Below, piece after piece: positions 1-13,161 of a stretch of 64,000 bases of DNA. The first letter of the stretch is position 1. Each line of letters opens with the position of its first letter. This DNA comes from Lingula anatina (Eukaryota; Brachiopoda; Lingulata; Lingulida; Lingulidae). The notes beneath the pieces are model-generated. The model made no database searches, had not been told where the DNA came from, and was given only the letters and a program-made list of their open reading frames with translations. The DNA lies in NCBI RefSeq assembly GCF_001039355.2, contig NW_019774637.1, forward strand, positions 268,927 through 332,926. The letters run 5' to 3'. The position numbers and the translations under genes are program-made.

Positions 1-1661
1 TGATAAGCTTTTTGCTTGCCCTATGTCTTTTCCCAGTATTGGAGTTTTATTGGCTTCTGATTGATAGTTTTGCTAAAATGAAGTAAAAAATGATAGTAAG
101 ATAAGGCAGATAATGTTGACAGTTTATTTTTGATGAGATGATTGTCTTTTTCTTTTGCTGTATTTATCAAATATTCTGTTGGTTATAAGATAAATGAATT
201 ATTCAGTAACATTTACAAACATATAACAACATCTTATTTTGCCAATTTTAAAGTGGTTATCAGAATGTACACAGATGAGTAGAGACTGTACAATAACAGA
301 TGGGCATCTTTTACATGTGATATTTCAGATTATTTTTAGAGGACTTATGATACATATCAGATGGAGCTTTTATCAGTCTGTGTTGCACATTGTCAGACAG
401 TAGCAGATGTTTTGTAGAAATGTGAACTTTTTTATCTTTATGTAATTCTGGCATTTTTGCTGTGAACACAATCAACATTTCAACAATAAGTTGGGGATAA
501 TTTTATATCGAACTTTTAGGATGAGGTGGACATGAAGATCTTTTTCCAGCCATGAACACAAGTTCCATTTGTTTGGACCCCCCCCCCCTCCTTTTTTTAT
601 TGAAATAGGCTATCATGATGGCTTTAACCTCAATGTTATTTTAACATGGTTACAATGCATTATTAGTCACATATACAACTGATTACCTCAAAAACCTTTT
701 CAATGTTAGCACATATTTCATCTCACAACCTGAACAGCTTATTTTACACCCTGGGTTAGCAGTGACACCAGTTTATACTTATAATGTCTATATGTATCCA
801 AAAACTCAGTAAAGATGGTAAATACCCTTAGGAACTCAGGGTGATGGATGTATGTTCAGTCTCAGTAAGGCACAGTCTAAATTTTTCACAGCTGGTTTCT
901 GCCTGTCTGCTTCTGCAGTGTTTATAAACAAAATGTAATAGCAGCACAGGCTGTGGATTATGCAAAGGTTGTCATGACATGTAATTTTGGGTTTTTAAAC
1001 CACATACTTAGCAGAAAATATGTGAAAGTGTCGGAAGCAGTGGAATGCACATCTGTGTGTTACATGTACATGTGTCACTCTGTAATAGTTACGTCTTTCT
1101 GCCAAAATAGGTACGTCTGGTGATAAACTAGAATGAGAAGCAGCATATGTTGAGTTTGTTCAGCAAAGTTTTATTTCAAAATATCTTTTTAATGATATAA
1201 GTGAATCAAGAAATAACCTTCATGGGGTAGAGAACAATTTGAGGGTGGCAAAGGAATGATTTTTAAATGTTTTGTTTGCTAAATACCGTTCAGGCATATA
1301 ACTATAATGGCACAAATGGTTGAAAATTATAATCAAAATTATGCCTTAATTCCTAATCATCATATCTCTCAAATTTGTGTTTAGAACTTTAAATATTTAT
1401 TTTGGTGTCCCCTTTAAAGATAATTTTGAAAAAAAAGTTCATTTGGTAGATATCAGTAGCATACACACCTGAGATGTATGTATTAGTACAAGTTTATTTT
1501 GGCAGTGTCTATATTTTGGCAGGACACATGTAGCCTTATGTCATATATTTCCTACCCTGCTGTTCTCAGGAATAAGTCTGGGCTGGTAGGTGGAGGTTTG
1601 AAAGCATGTGTGTATGTACGTGTGTGTATGCATGCATATGTGTGTGTGTGTGTATGCATGC

Positions 1662-1740
<79 letters not shown>

Positions 1741-4700
1741 GGAGAGAGAGAGAGAGAGAGTTGGTTATCTTGGGGAAAAATTCAAGTAAAATTGTTCAAT
1801 TAATGGCAAGAGGTTACTAATTGAAATATATATATCGGTATCAGTGAATTAATTTCTCTTATGAGCCACTGATACCTACAAAACAATGCATTATCAAAAC
1901 AGGCAGAGGCAAAGCTGTTGCAAATACACTTTTAATTAGTATTTTCTTAACCTTAGAACAAAGTTTTGCATCTTTTTTTCTTTTGCTGAAGATGAGCTGT
2001 GTGCCTGTATCTCTGTATCCAAGCAGATTACTGCACCACTTAACACAGCTTCTATTCAGTCCTAATATATGTGGAGTCAGCACAGGGTCCAAGTTCAGTG
2101 AAAACTGCACTTATTAGGTGCCTTTACAAGGCAGGTAGTACAAATGAAGAATAATGGAATCGTTTAATAATTATCCACTGACCCTTAACACCACCTTTTA
2201 ACTCCTCTGTTAATAAGGTCTCACCTGTGCTGGTGCATGTGCCAGGTTTGGAAGTGTACTGGAGAATAATTGGAAGCTTGGAATACCTGGAAGCCTGGTT
2301 AATTTGGGGAATTGACATGACTGACATTGTGGATTACATGCATTCTTGTTCTAGCCTTTGATTGGGGAAGGGGGGGGGGGCAGGAAGGGGGGGGGGGCTG
2401 CATGCCAAGCCTTCATGTGTGATTGGAAAGTTTGTTAAGCAGGAAAAGTTCATGCCAGACTGGTACAGGTGTATCTGAAGCCCTTACAGATGAATGGGAA
2501 ATCTTAACTAATTATTAAAAAAATTGTTTATGGGGATTGGAATTTGGAGTCATAGATACATATTTGCTTGAAAATAATTGTAGTGCATGACAATTAATTT
2601 TGGAGGCTGGATACTTAATGAGGAGCATTGTTTATTGTGACAATCATATTTACACATACTTGTATGGTACTTTTTCTTTTGAAATGGGGCATGGCATTTT
2701 TTGATTGCTTTAATATGTAATTTACTTTTTTTGTGACTTTTAAGAAAAATCAATACCAGACTCAAGCACTATGAGACATATAATATTCCAGCCTAAATAA
2801 ATTAAACACAATTGATATTTTTACTAGTTAGTCAATGTAAATATGAATGTTATTTTATATTTAGAATGTGCATCTAATACTTCACACCATACACTCGTGA
2901 AGGTTTGTTAAAGCAATTATAATGGATAACTCTTTGTGAATTGTCTTCCAACTACTCCAGTTCTCTTGGCTTTGTTCAACTGTAGTCATTTTACACCTCT
3001 GGGGCATGGTTTTATTTCCAAACTTGTTACATTGTTTCCTCTCTTTATCAAGTTCAGTTCTCAGTATGAAGACCCTAGTGTTTCCTCCACCATGGAACTT
3101 GTGGTAATTGTTAATGTTGGCAGTATTAAATGACATACCAGCTTCACTTTGTTGTTACTTGCAATGTGTCATGAGTAAAAAGCCGCCATTTGTGACAAAA
3201 AAAAAAAAACATTTGGCTAATCCCTTTCAGTTTTTACCATTAGATTACAGTAAAGTACAATGAAGTGTCAGATGAAAGTTAGCCAAGTGAACCAGGCTCT
3301 CTCAGCCAATGGAGATATTGGATAGTGAAATTGTGGTATTCGTGACATCAGCCAAAAAAAATAAATTGTGAAAACCATTGATGCTTTGGAGTAAACATGT
3401 GTGTGTTTTAAAAATGAAAAGAAATCTTGAAAACAAGGACCTGTTTTTGTCTTCTTCTGGAGCATGCTGTTTTTGATAAGTAATCTATTTGTTCAGGGCA
3501 CAATAAAGGTGGTAGATATTGATCATAGTGCCAATTATATCCTAAGTTGTTTCTATGTTATAGGAGTGTTGGTTTTGTTGTAGGTCTATGGGTGCTTAGT
3601 TTTGATGATTTTTAAAAAACACTGGGCTTGATGCACCCTTATATGCAGTGATATACTACACACATGTATACATTGAATGGGTCCAAATTGCACTTAACTG
3701 AACTTTTGCAAGATGGGGGTAAGCTTCAGTAAGTGTCACAGGTGTGTGGGGAGACATTGAGGTACGGAGACCTCTTTTGAAGGCAGGTCTCTATTGCAGC
3801 ATTCAGCCTTTCTCTTTACCAAGCCCTCTGTTGGACAAACTTTGATGATGTCATTATTAGCGACTTGTGGACCGGAATACAAACCAAATGGAAGTAAATT
3901 GGGCCGCAAATCTTGCCTGTTAGAACCCCCACGGGCATCGGCACACTGTGAAGTGCGTTTGGGCGTGTTCATCAGAATAGTTCAGAGTGTCGAGGGGTTA
4001 TGATATCAATACAAACAAAAATATCTTAAAGAGTGGGAAAGCAATGAGGAGGAAATGGCATAAGAATTCCCTTCAAACTGAGCCCCGTTTTGCATAGGGT
4101 TTCATATTTTTATTGATGCCATTTTTGTTATGAAATGAGAACTGGAGAACATAATGCCATCAAAGGGGTGTTAATACGGCAAACAGGTGACTTTTGTGTG
4201 CTTCTTTGTTTTGTGGTGAACAAGGGAAGGGATGTGTTTATTGTATGGGATTTTCTGCTGGGAAGTATACACTCAGGCCTGGGATAAATCATCAGTTCTC
4301 TTTCAAGTTATTATCCTGTACCTGATTCAAAGGGCTTGGAAACTATGTTCTTTCCAATTATTTATCCTTTTTCTTAACTCACTCGGTAATAAATATATAT
4401 ATGTTCTGTGACATATATTATATGGGGTCTTGAAATAGGATAATTTGAATATATACAGCAAAATGTAAAAATTCCCTTTACATAATGACAGCCAGATGTG
4501 TTTATTTGCAGAAAATTCAGTCATATGAAAAAGTTCTCAGAATTTCCAGCAGAACAAGTTGTAGGTGTACATTTCAGTTCAAGTGCTTTTACGGAAATGT
4601 AGGCTCTGTAAGAAGAAAGCCAATAGATTGATCACAATAGGTTTTACGAAGAGTGTTTCTTTGATCCTGCGCAAGTGGCTGAAGGATGTAGCCAGAGATC

Positions 4701-4985
4701 CCGGGATATGTTTGTACATTGGTTTTGTAGGGCTGACCGAGGAATCATGGCGTCTTTAGATATTTCCACTTTATCCCTCTTACCATCATTTGTGTGTGTA
4801 TCAGTGATGTTTGCCGAGTGCTGTTGATACATGCGGTGAAGACGTATTCACGTACTGGGTGATAACTTGACCATCCTTTACCTGATGTTAACTTTGCTGT
4901 GTGGCTTAACTTAAGCCTCTCGTGTAGGCAATCACATTAAACCTATAGTTATTTTTGTCTTAGATTTCACTTTTTTCACCCTGAG
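1..4985. other. No gene supported; AT-rich non-coding DNA
   Basis: I see no convincing coding exon on either strand. Open frames are short, lack domain-like composition and are not bounded by good splice sites in series. The only clear structure is the GT/GA microsatellite at about 1608-1762. This could be intergenic DNA or part of a long first intron of the ADAMTS gene, whose signal-peptide exon was not found. Confidence 0.6.
1608..1762. repeat. (GT)n followed by (GA)n microsatellite
   Basis: An interrupted GT/ATGC tract passes into a long pure GT run and then GA repeats. Open frames across it encode only VCVCV or RERE strings and are not genes. Confidence 0.95.
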
Positions 4986-5351
4986 ATGAGGGTGGCCAGG
5001 TCATTTTGTCATTGTGTGAAAAAATACACTATTGACTGAGGGATGGGAAAGAGCACGCATGCACATGTATTAGGATTGGTTAACGCGCACCAAGGGCATA
5101 CTATAGTGTGCAGACATACGCATGCACGCAACACACATGCAAGCACACGCAGATTTGCACTTGCATATATAAGCAACAGGCCCGTAGCCAGCAACTTCAA
5201 AAGGGGGGTTCTTTTTCTGAAAAAGTGGACCTTTTCCCATAAAAACTTTATGTACCTAGACCAAATTTTACCCAGAGTGGACCTTTTCCCAGCAAAAGGG
5301 GCGGTTCTTTCGAACTTCCCGAACCCCCCCCCCTGGCTACAGCCTGAGCAA

Positions 5352-5385
<34 letters not shown>

Positions 5386-5752
5386 NATGAGGGTGGCCAG
5401 GTCATTTTGTCATTGTGTGAAAAAATACACTATTGACTGAGGGATGGGAAAGAGCACGCATGCACATGTATTAGGATTGGTTAACGCGCACCAAGGGCAT
5501 ACTATAGTGTGCAGACATACGCATGCACGCAACACACATGCAAGCACACGCAGATTTGCACTTGCATATATAAGCAACAGGCCCGTAGCCAGCAACTTCA
5601 AAAGGGGGGTTCTTTTTCTGAAAAAGTGGACCTTTTCCCATAAAAACTTTATGTACCTAGACCAAATTTTACCCAGAGTGGACCTTTTCCCAGCAAAAGG
5701 GGCGGTTCTTTCGAACTTCCCGAACCCCCCCCCCTGGCTACAGCCTGAGCAA

Positions 5753-5786
<34 letters not shown>
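4986..5786. repeat. Head-to-tail duplicate of 400 bases around a single N (likely two alleles)
   Basis: The block 4986-5385 is repeated at 5387-5786 with a constant offset of 401, the two separated by one N at 5386. Open frames on both strands are the same in the two copies. Near-perfect identity plus an N at the junction suggests an assembly artefact (both haplotypes retained, or a mis-joined contig end) rather than a recent tandem duplication. Each copy ends in a CA microsatellite and carries one copy of the small inverted-repeat element that starts GGCCCGTAGCCAG. Confidence 0.85.
5179..5345. mobile_element. Short inverted-repeat element, GGCCCGTAGCCAG family (copy 1)
   Basis: It starts with GGCCCGTAGCCAG and ends with CTGGCTACAGCC, close to the reverse complement of the start. 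A related copy with an intact CTGGCTACGGGCC end lies at 17268-17425. Internal segments shared by the copies include the stretch around 'ATGTACCTAGA' and 'AAAAGGGGCG'. About 167 bases with no coding capacity: a non-autonomous DNA element. The allelic block repeats it at 5580-5746. Confidence 0.75.
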
Positions 5787-5788
<2 letters not shown>

Positions 5789-6471
5789 CATGACGCATGC
5801 ACGCACAATAACAAACTAGTTTACAAGAACAGTCATAGCAGACACTTCTGAGAACAATCCCTTACAGAAAAGAAGTTAGTGTAACAAAAACTACATCCTA
5901 GTACTGGATATGGGGTGATTTTTCTTCCCATTACTTCCAGACAATGGTGCCACCCTGCAGCGAGTATCCTTACAACTAGGGGCAGTGACACCGATCCTCA
6001 CCAAAACACACCAAAATCTCTCGCCCTTTTTTTTCCTCTGCACTCACTGGCTGCTGTAACCTGAATCAGCTATTCTTCAAATAAGCATAACAACTCAAAG
6101 GAAATCGTAATTCCTCTGTACATATAAGGTCAATTAAACCACTATTACTCTAATCCTACTCAGAACCTCTCAATTTTTCCTTTGAGAGAGCTGTGATAAT
6201 CTGCTTTGAGCCGCGATGATGGTCCCTTCACCCCAAGAAAAGCCCGTAGCATGCCCTTCGTGCAGAAATGTAAAGTTTGCTAATACTATATAAACAGTGG
6301 CAATGAACTGAAAACTCAATGTTTGTTGTTCGTATAGTTGATGCATGTTTTTCGTTGGTTTCTCCTGCCTTTTCCTTCGTGTTTTTATTCATAGTTTTCT
6401 TGTGAATCATTTATGTCATGATTTTTGTTCCTTGTGACAAAATATTTGTTTGCACTGTTTTTTTTTTTTTT
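5787..6471. other. No gene supported
   Basis: Unique-looking AT-rich sequence up to the gap. No exon with splice signals and domain-like translation was seen. Confidence 0.6.
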
Positions 6472-7393
6472 NNNNNNNNNNNNNNNNNNNNNNNNNNNNN
6501 NNNNNNNNNNNNNNNNNNNNNNNNNNNNNNNNNNNNNNNNNNNNNNNNNNNNNNNNNNNNNNNNNNNNNNNNNNNNNNNNNNNNNNNNNNNNNNNNNNNN
6601 NNNNNNNNNNNNNNNNNNNNNNNNNNNNNNNNNNNNNNNNNNNNNNNNNNNNNNNNNNNNNNNNNNNNNNNNNNNNNNNNNNNNNNNNNNNNNNNNNNNN
6701 NNNNNNNNNNNNNNNNNNNNNNNNNNNNNNNNNNNNNNNNNNNNNNNNNNNNNNNNNNNNNNNNNNNNNNNNNNNNNNNNNNNNNNNNNNNNNNNNNNNN
6801 NNNNNNNNNNNNNNNNNNNNNNNNNNNNNNNNNNNNNNNNNNNNNNNNNNNNNNNNNNNNNNNNNNNNNNNNNNNNNNNNNNNNNNNNNNNNNNNNNNNN
6901 NNNNNNNNNNNNNNNNNNNNNNNNNNNNNNNNNNNNNNNNNNNNNNNNNNNNNNNNNNNNNNNNNNNNNNNNNNNNNNNNNNNNNNNNNNNNNNNNNNNN
7001 NNNNNNNNNNNNNNNNNNNNNNNNNNNNNNNNNNNNNNNNNNNNNNNNNNNNNNNNNNNNNNNNNNNNNNNNNNNNNNNNNNNNNNNNNNNNNNNNNNNN
7101 NNNNNNNNNNNNNNNNNNNNNNNNNNNNNNNNNNNNNNNNNNNNNNNNNNNNNNNNNNNNNNNNNNNNNNNNNNNNNNNNNNNNNNNNNNNNNNNNNNNN
7201 NNNNNNNNNNNNNNNNNNNNNNNNNNNNNNNNNNNNNNNNNNNNNNNNNNNNNNNNNNNNNNNNNNNNNNNNNNNNNNNNNNNNNNNNNNNNNNNNNNNN
7301 NNNNNNNNNNNNNNNNNNNNNNNNNNNNNNNNNNNNNNNNNNNNNNNNNNNNNNNNNNNNNNNNNNNNNNNNNNNNNNNNNNNNNNNNNNNNN
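6472..7393. other. Assembly gap (922 N)
   Basis: A run of N with poly-T on both sides. Open frames running through it are artefacts. The first exon of the downstream ADAMTS gene could lie in this gap. Confidence 0.99.
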
Positions 7394-7438
<45 letters not shown>

Positions 7439-8050
7439 GGGGTCTCTTTTACATTAAGGTTTTCATAATTTCAAAAATTTTAAATCAGAGTTTTAGAGAT
7501 CTGTATTTGAAGTGGCTGTGCATACCAAGCACAGCACGACATAACTTGATATGTTTCTGATTGTTCAAACTCAAATTATTCATATTATTTCACTAAGTAT
7601 TATTTTACAAAGTGCACTGGAGAAATGACAGCAGGCATCACTGTATAATACTGGGTTATATGAGGCACGCTATGGGATTTAATGGTCCACAGTTCCTGGC
7701 TTTGAAATTTACCAACCACCAAATAAAATCGGTTCCAAGTGGAAATAGTATCTGGGACCAAATCTGGTTTACTTATAGAAATATATGATGTAATGATTTC
7801 TGCTGTGACGAATGTCTGTCACAGTGGAGGAAGTGAGAGAGGACGTAAAGAACATGGGCTGTGTCAGTCTTTTCAAACAGGCTGTCACCAAATTTCCTTC
7901 TCTGAGACCTGTTACATGTTAAGTGAAGTGGTTACGTAATGTAAGGATGACGATGAATATTTTGTTTTCATACAATATGACAGGCTGTTGGGTGGGCTCC
8001 TTGGTTGTTATCGTATAAGTATATCATAACCATCAGTTCATTCAGTTGCT

Positions 8051-8146
8051 ATTGTATTGTATTGTATTGTATTGTATTGTATTGTACTGTATTGTATTGT
8101 ATTGTATTGTATTGTATTGTATTGTATTGTATTGTATTGTATTGTG
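8051..8146. repeat. (TATTG)n pentanucleotide microsatellite
   Basis: About 19 nearly perfect units, one with a T-to-C change near 8087. Confidence 0.95.
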
Positions 8147-8298
8147 TGTGGCAGCTGTTCTTATCACCAGCTATGGGAAGTTTTATAAAGAAACCTACAG
8201 TAAAGAGTACTAGGTACTAATTGTAATGTAAAAACTCAGTAAGCGCCAACTGTGTCCTCATCCTCCCTCCATCTGTCTGTCTGTCATTTTCCCATATA

Positions 8299-8582
8299 AG
8301 TTTTCTTCCTTCCTTCTCTCTCTCTCTCTTTCTCTCTTTCATCATCTCTCTCTTTATCTCTTTTTCTCTCCTTTCTTTCTTCACCCATCTTTCTCTGTGT
8401 GTTTGTGTGTCTGTCTGTGACTCTTTCTCTCTCTATTTCTTCTTCTTCTTCCTTTCTCAATGTCTGTCTTCATCTCTCTTTTTTGCTCACTCACTTTCTT
8501 CTTTGCTTTTTACCTTTCATCACTCTCTCTTCCCCTCCTCCCATCTCTTCCATCTTTCTTTCTCTCTCTCTCTCTCTCTCTC
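8299..8582. repeat. CT-rich low-complexity tract
   Basis: Pyrimidine-rich, with CT, CTTT and CTGT runs. It ends in a pure (TC)n block and is followed by a small hairpin (GTCCAGTG...CACTGGAC) at about 8606-8650. Confidence 0.9.
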
Positions 8583-10574
8583 ACACCAGTGGTCCATGCC
8601 TACAGGTCCAGTGGTCAGCAGAGAGGACAGGTGGACCAGACCACACTGGACGCAGACTTCATTAGTTTGATAGCAATTTAGGCAACCCTGCTGTGGCCAG
8701 GGATGGTAATGGGTCGGGCCAGCAAAGATTTCCAACATTTCTCTCAAGTTTTTTTCTCCTTTTTGTATACTACCTCCTGGCATTTTTCATTATTGTGACT
8801 GGACCAGATTGGTTTTCATTATTAGAATAACACTGGTGATAATTAAAGGTGGAGCGAGGGTCATTTCCACAGTGTCAGCTGGATGAAATTAGATGAGATA
8901 TATATTACTGATAAGAGGTGTGTTTTTAATATGATTTTTTTATAATGACTTGGTGAATATGCCTTCACATATATTTGGTATCCTGTTTAGGTTTTAGTGT
9001 CATAAGTGCAATTTGATTTATTGATGGAACATATTCACTGAATTTATGTAGGCTGTAATATCATATGTCCTGTTGTAAAAAAAAAAGAGAGAGAGAGGGG
9101 GGGTATAGGATTACAGATAAAAGAAAAATTTACATAAATAGAACGGGTCAAAAATCTTATCTGAAACCTGCAGGAATGGCAAGAATTATGATATAGGAAA
9201 AGATTTAAAGAATCAAGAAAAAATAGAACTGGGCATCTGATAACATCCGATAGCATGATGGGTGCCTATCAAATCCCTAATTACACGTTGGTGGCCCACC
9301 TGACGGATGGGATTGTACTGTCTGATACCATACCTGGCCCCACTGGAACCTGGGGTCTACTGGCTGGACACTAACAAAGAACCAGTGAGTGCAGAGGAAT
9401 CCCAATTTTCTTACCCAAAATGAATCTTTACTGTGAGGTTGTATACAATGTAATTAATAATGGTAATAGGTCTTGGGATGATAAATGGAGAAGAATTGGG
9501 AGGTCTTTGTCATCTCTATGGTGGTGAGGGCCATGTTGGAAAATGATGTTTATTTCTTCTTTACATTGCAGTGTAAAAAAGTTTGACATTTTTATTTTGG
9601 CAACTTTTTTTACTGTGGCATACATAACAAATAAAACTTTTTTTCTTGTGAAATGGAAATGATTACCATATTACATTTTTTTTTTTTTTTTGTCTTTTTT
9701 TCTTGTATGGATAAATGCCTTGGCTCATGAAGATCCCAGCATGGTTTGAAGTGGGAGGAACAATAACAATCAGAGGGTTCAGATACCTGCCACTCTTAAC
9801 TATTTATTTATGCCTGATTCTATGATTTTTATAAAAGAGGATAGGGTATTTATTGTGTGGCCTCTGTAAATCATAAGAGTTTTACAAAATGAGAATTTGG
9901 GATTTTATTACTGAAAAAAAAGCAAATTTATTACTATGATCTGGATTAAAATAATGCTGTTATATGTGTTGTGTCATTACTCTCAGAGGTAGAAATAGAA
10001 GGGTACTAGCTGTTAGATGTGAGATAATACACTGTCAATGCAAGGGATAGATGCCTGGAGCATCAGCATGAAGTGTTCTAGGTGTATATCACAAGAGGGT
10101 GGCAATATATTATTTGATGCACAAACCGAGATAAAAATTTTCGTATTTCACCTAAAAACATCCCCAAAACCAAATAAAACACATCACCATGGTAACATAA
10201 CATCTCTATTATAAAAATCATTTTGATCACCTGTAAGCACATCTAGACTGTCTTCACCTGTTGCATAACCGCAGAAGTGTTCGGCCTCCTTAGGTTACCT
10301 GTGATGGACAAGCTTTCTTACCTGTCTGAGCTGCTGACATACCTGAGAGGATCCTATAGTTTACAAGTGGTTTTAAGAAACAAAGCTGGCAGTGCAGAGA
10401 TTTGCTGTCATCACGTTGGTGCATGCTTTATTTTGAGCCTGTTATGTTTCATTCATTCATTCATTCATTTATTCATTCACTCATTCAGTGGAGTTGAATA
10501 ATTTAGGGAGTGTAGTACAGTACTTCTTTTAAAACTGCCATATTTTATATGTAAGATGGAAATTATTATAATAT

Positions 10575-10624
10575 ATTTTATTTTATTTTATTTTATTTTA
10601 TTTTATTTTATTTTATTTTATTTT
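10575..10624. repeat. (TTTTA)n microsatellite
   Basis: About ten tandem TTTTA units. A shorter (ATTC)n run lies 90 bases upstream. Confidence 0.95.
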
Positions 10625-12078
10625 GTGTGTGGATAAAACCTCTTTTGCCTGTTATATTTCATTCATTCAACTTTAATTCAGTGATCATTTTACCATACTT
10701 CTTTTCAAGGTGACTAGCCAAAGTGCTGTTGCACCAAAGTATTTCTGAGGTGTGACTGTGAATAGGAAAACTCTTTATCTTCTGGCTCTTACACGCATCT
10801 TTTCATTGTGAACCCTTTTTTCGCACAATTAAACTGTTTGATACTATAATTGAGTTGCACTTAAATACAATTGAGGAAGTTTAAGGGTCATGGTATAAAG
10901 GTGTTTTTTCTCAAATTTTTACAACAGTTTTTTCATTAATGCTGACTTTTATGTATCTTTTTTTCCCATTCACATTTTTGTTCTTTTCAGTATAGCCCCG
11001 AAGCAGTGTAGATAACATTACTGATTCGAAATAAATGTTTTCATCTTTGTGCTGTTATTATTGCTGTGTATCAGAGATCAGAACTCAAATAATATAATGT
11101 ACTGAATATCAATTTTTTTACTTTTTCTGTAAATAAGTGTGATAATTTTGAATCACCAATGAAACCATTCATCATAGATAATATCAAGAGTTACTTTTTC
11201 CCTTCTTTCAAAAATTGATATGTTCACAGATTTTTAGCAATCACTGAAAATTATACCTTTTGCACAATCATGCAGCATATAAAATGACCCTTGAATTTGA
11301 AGAGCAATTCAACAATTTCATGTAGAAAATGAGAAGTTAAAATTATTTCACTATCAGAGAAAAAATGGAAAAAACAGCACACTCAGATAAGGGCCTCCAT
11401 AGAGAAAGGCGCATATAGACCACTGCCAGGTTATTATGTCAGCATTTTCCTCACCACACACAATCTGATAAGGTCATTTAGAGGTGGGAACTAATAGAAA
11501 ACTTCTGTATCTATCTCCACATAAAAATGAAAGAGTCTTGCCTGTGTCTTTTGAAAGAGAGGTAAAGGGTGCATTCACAATAAAATTTTGGTGCTGTATA
11601 GAACGATCCAACTCTGCGGAGACCCTTGTTGAATGCAATCAGGCNCCCCCCCCCCATCAATTTCTGCAAAAACAAAATCACCGACTTGAAATAAGACTTT
11701 TCACTAGTTGAATAATAGTTCTAAACCATACCAAATGGCACAATTCACCATCTAAAATACCAAAAAATTTCAGGGCCCTTTAGCGGGCGGGGGAGGGGGT
11801 AGTCAATTCAGTTTATGTTCACCTTGCAGGCAGTCTCATTTCTTCTTCAATAATTTATTCATAACCTTTATTCCGATTTCGTGATATCATTTGATCATGA
11901 TTTTTGCTTTTCTGTGTAGCAACAAGTATGGGCAAATACATATATATTCTTGTAAAATAGATCTATCTCTGTGCTGACAGTAAAGAAGAAAGAATTCAGC
12001 ACGTAGGGTCCCTTTGAATATCACTTAAAGCGGTCGGAAACGGTCCTGCATGATAAATGGCCCATAGACAGTCCTGCA

Positions 12079-12188
12079 GGGCCCCGTATCTCGAAAGCAT
12101 CGCTTATTGAGAATAGCTATATCACATAGAGGCTACAATATATTATATGGGGGGAGTTTGGGCGAGTTATTGGATCGAGATGCTTGCC
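12079..12188. mobile_element. GGGCCCCGTATCTCG-family element, one-sided copy
   Basis: It begins GGGCCCCGTATCTCGAAAGC and matches the copy at 59366-59514 through the shared middle ('TATCACATAGAGGCTACAAT') to 'TCGAGATGCTTGC'. The right terminal repeat is missing, so this is a truncated copy. Confidence 0.7.
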
Positions 12189-13161
12189 ATTTCATACACT
12201 GATGTTGGGCTTCTGGAACTTTTTCGCATCTTTTTTTAACTGAGACTGAGTTAGTTTCAGTTTGAACTATCTGATACGATAGTTTCATTGTGAACACACC
12301 CCTAGTCTCACTTACCAGTCACAGTAGAGCACCCTGAGTGTCAAGGGGTCAATGTAAACTCACCTCTGTTATCAGAATGTCTCTAGCCTGATACTAAAAA
12401 TAGCAGAGGCGTGCTGAGTTTCCAGTAACCTGTGAAAGTCAGGGGGGCAATATTGCAGGGGTTATCTCACAGTGAGGGATGTGTTTAACCAGCAAAATAT
12501 TATCTCAGTTTTTTTATGACTGAAACAATGATGACCTGTGTTTGAACTTGTATGGTTTTATTATTGAAGAAGGAAATAATGGGAGAATACCCCCTGTTTT
12601 TATGATTATTTTCTCTCCACAGCTCAGTTTGTAGTGAAGATACCCACTGGTTGTCTTTGCCTTATGGGTGCCATGTGTCTTTGTCTGTTGTGTTGAATGA
12701 TCCTTTTGTCATTTACCACTGAGAGTTGGATGTTAAATCCAGTGCAGGAGTTTTTCCTTATCGTTTATTACAGAGACCTAAAATTGCCACAACATGGGTG
12801 GAAAGCATAAATTGATAGATGTCCATGGATGTAACAAGAATAAAATTTACAATAAAATTTACAACCTTATGAATTTTGTGTCTATTTCTTTAAGCATCAT
12901 CTGAAACATTGCACATTAATTTATTTGAACATTTTTACCTGAGATGGTTTACATTTCACTTTTATAAACAATGATAATGTATTGTTTACAAACTTAGTAC
13001 CAAATTTTTCATACAGTCATGTAACATGATATACAAATAAGATGTACAGATTCCCTAGCTCTTAACATCTAGTGTTCAATTTAGTATTTTTTGAGTTTAT
13101 GAGTAGTATACTAGCATATCTTTCTTTTGTGAATTTTAATAAATATTACATTTTTTCACAG

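Larger units (their letters stand above)
7434..13161. other. No gene supported; microsatellites and one mobile-element fragment
   Basis: The region contains a TATTG pentanucleotide array (8051-8146), a CT-rich tract (8299-8582), an ATTC array near 10449, a TTTTA array (10575-10624) and an element fragment (12079-12188). A 39-codon open frame starting at 9255 reads like coding sequence but has no start context, splice support or recognisable domain, so I leave it uncalled. The signal-peptide exon of the ADAMTS gene should lie here, in the gap, or further upstream. Confidence 0.55.

Noticed and set aside
1499-1803. Open frames rich in VCVCV/RERE
   Set aside because: They are translations of the GT/GA microsatellite.
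5009-5851. Paired 115-135 residue open frames on both strands
   Set aside because: They lie in the duplicated allelic block, cover a MITE and a CA repeat, and have no domain or splice evidence.
6418-7560. Long open frames over 330 codons
   Set aside because: They run through the N gap and poly-T.
9255-9374. 39-codon frame with coding-like composition (YTLVAHLTDGIVLSD)
   Set aside because: No splice partner, recognisable family or repeat copy was found; too short to call.
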